A stretch of 5,840 nucleotides of DNA, taken from the NCBI GenBank assembly GCA_013041835.1, contig JABDRH010000156.1, positions 1 through 5,840 on the forward strand. Reading direction: 5' to 3'. Below, in pieces: positions 5,206 through 5,840 of the stretch. The DNA comes from Desulfatitalea sp. (lineage in GTDB: Bacteria; Desulfobacterota; Desulfobacteria; Desulfobacterales; Desulfosarcinaceae). Made by a program: the position numbers and the translations under genes. Every line of letters begins with the position of its first letter. Position 1 is the first letter of the stretch. The notes under the pieces are model-generated. The model had not been told where the DNA came from and made no database searches. It saw nothing but the letters and a program-made list of their open reading frames with translations.

Positions 5206-5840
5206 TCAGCGCCGGGCTCTCTTGGCTCTGAAATCGAAAATCAAAACAACGTCTTCGAGCAGCTCCGGCACCTTGGCGTCCCCGGTGCCGACGGTTAAGG
5301 TCCACGTTCCGGGCCCGCCTTTTATTTCCGTGTTTGCGCGCAGGGTATGGGACGAAGCCCAGGGCCGCGTCCATCCGGTAACTTGTCCGGCCGCGCCATC
5401 TGGCGGGGCAATCTGCACCCGCAACGCAGTGTCGGCCATCTGATGGCGACTGTGGGCATAAACCGTCACCCGCGCCGTGCGTAGATCGAACTCAAGGAAC
5501 CGTCCCGGCAGCAATGCGCGCGAAAGCGGTAATTTGAGCTCAACATCCTGGTTCGCCTTGACGGCCTGCAACTGTTTCCATAACCCCGGCTGTTCGTGAC
5601 GAAGGCTCATCCGGTACTGCGGCGATGGCATTTGATCGCTCTGGGCAAGGCCCTTTTCCCAATTCGCGCGGGCCACGATCTCAAGGGGTGTTCCGCCGCT
5701 TTTGGCCGTGTAGCACAGGGACAGCACCACATCGGTAAGCCGGGACAAATCGATCACGTTATTCGATTGGTGCATGTCAATTCGCCACGAAGAAATGGCG
5801 CCGGCGCCTTCAAAGGGCAGATACCGATGGTCGTCAAAAC
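5206..5840 (-). CDS. Tc toxin subunit A (TcA), C-terminal TcB-binding region, 5' part beyond the window
   Basis: The frame is open to the right edge, giving the last 210 residues; the ATG at 5775 is internal, because the preceding codons read RYLPFEGAGAISSWRID, a hallmark of TcA C-termini. This continues into SRLTDVVLSLCYTAKSGG, matching the family's conserved 'IsDVilhlrYTAr.GG' strand, then LRHEQPGLW (the 'RHEfpseW' motif) and a final EDVVLIFDFRAKR strand. In known Tc toxins TcA forms a large pentameric translocation channel, and this C-terminal domain receives the TcB-TcC cocoon holding the toxic enzyme. Full TcA proteins are usually 2,000 residues or more, so most of the gene lies outside. 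It has the longer C-terminal extension seen in many environmental homologues, not the short end of Photorhabdus TcdA1. It ends in TGA followed by a regulatory gap. TcB and TcC are not visible. The assignment rests on recalled motifs, not a search. Confidence 0.85.
   Translation of the reverse strand, partial: FDDHRYLPFEGAGAISSWRIDMHQSNNVIDLSRLTDVVLSLCYTAKSGGTPLEIVARANWEKGLAQSDQMPSPQYRMSLRHEQPGLWKQLQAVKANQDVELKLPLSRALLPGRFLEFDLRTARVTVYAHSRHQMADTALRVQIAPPDGAAGQVTGWTRPWASSHTLRANTEIKGGPGTWTLTVGTGDAKVPELLEDVVLIFDFRAKRARR

Noticed and set aside
5773..5775. ATG at 5775 as the start of an independent 189-aa gene
   Set aside because: The codons before it, to the window edge, encode RYLPFEGAGAISSWRID in the same frame, a conserved TcA segment, so this methionine is internal.

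Overview
Every gene I can support in this window lies on the minus strand, so the genes read from the right edge to the left. The best-recognised is the rightmost. It is the last 210 codons of a Tc-toxin A subunit (TcA, the pore-forming and delivery component of insecticidal-type toxin complexes), cut by the window edge. Downstream, across a non-coding gap of about 375 bases, come five further minus-strand genes that look like one operon: a 368-residue protein with an extremely acidic N-terminus, a 158-residue coiled-coil protein, and three consecutive members of one family I do not recognise (504, 344 and at least 170 residues, the last cut by the left edge).

The gap holds what reads as a complete sigma-54 control region aimed at the five-gene operon. 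It has a -24/-12 element with exact GG-N10-GC spacing (4962-4977), an exact match to the IHF consensus just upstream (4995-5007), and a 20-bp near-perfect palindrome centred about 80 bp upstream of the predicted transcription start (5021-5040), where an activator (bacterial enhancer-binding protein) site normally sits. A second inverted repeat (5132-5153) lies closer to the TcA stop codon. This suggests the operon is switched on separately from tcA by a signal-responsive activator. All motif calls come from reading the sequence and have not been tested.

The three family members share an 'LPxGR' entry motif followed by a long charged, helix-rich stretch. The two complete ones also share three hydrophobic segments, an almost invariant RQHERF(V/I)TGV block, a beta-rich C-terminal region and a closing VAWxVDTxDP motif. 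The codons for the conserved block differ mostly at synonymous positions, so these are old duplicates under protein-level selection. The 504-residue member carries an added N-terminal acidic repeat tract followed directly by a strongly arginine/lysine-rich tract. Acidic tracts therefore occur in two operon members and basic tracts in several, which makes charge-driven assembly among the products a reasonable but unproven idea.

The organism is probably a Gram-negative bacterium of the proteobacterial type: moderately high GC, sigma-54 plus IHF signature, good Shine-Dalgarno sequences and tight gene spacing. No taxonomic marker is present, so I do not name a genus. No RNA genes, insertion sequences, CRISPR arrays or clear intrinsic terminators were seen. 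TcB and TcC components, normal partners of TcA, are not in the window. The most novel content is the apparently undescribed five-gene operon downstream of the TcA gene.
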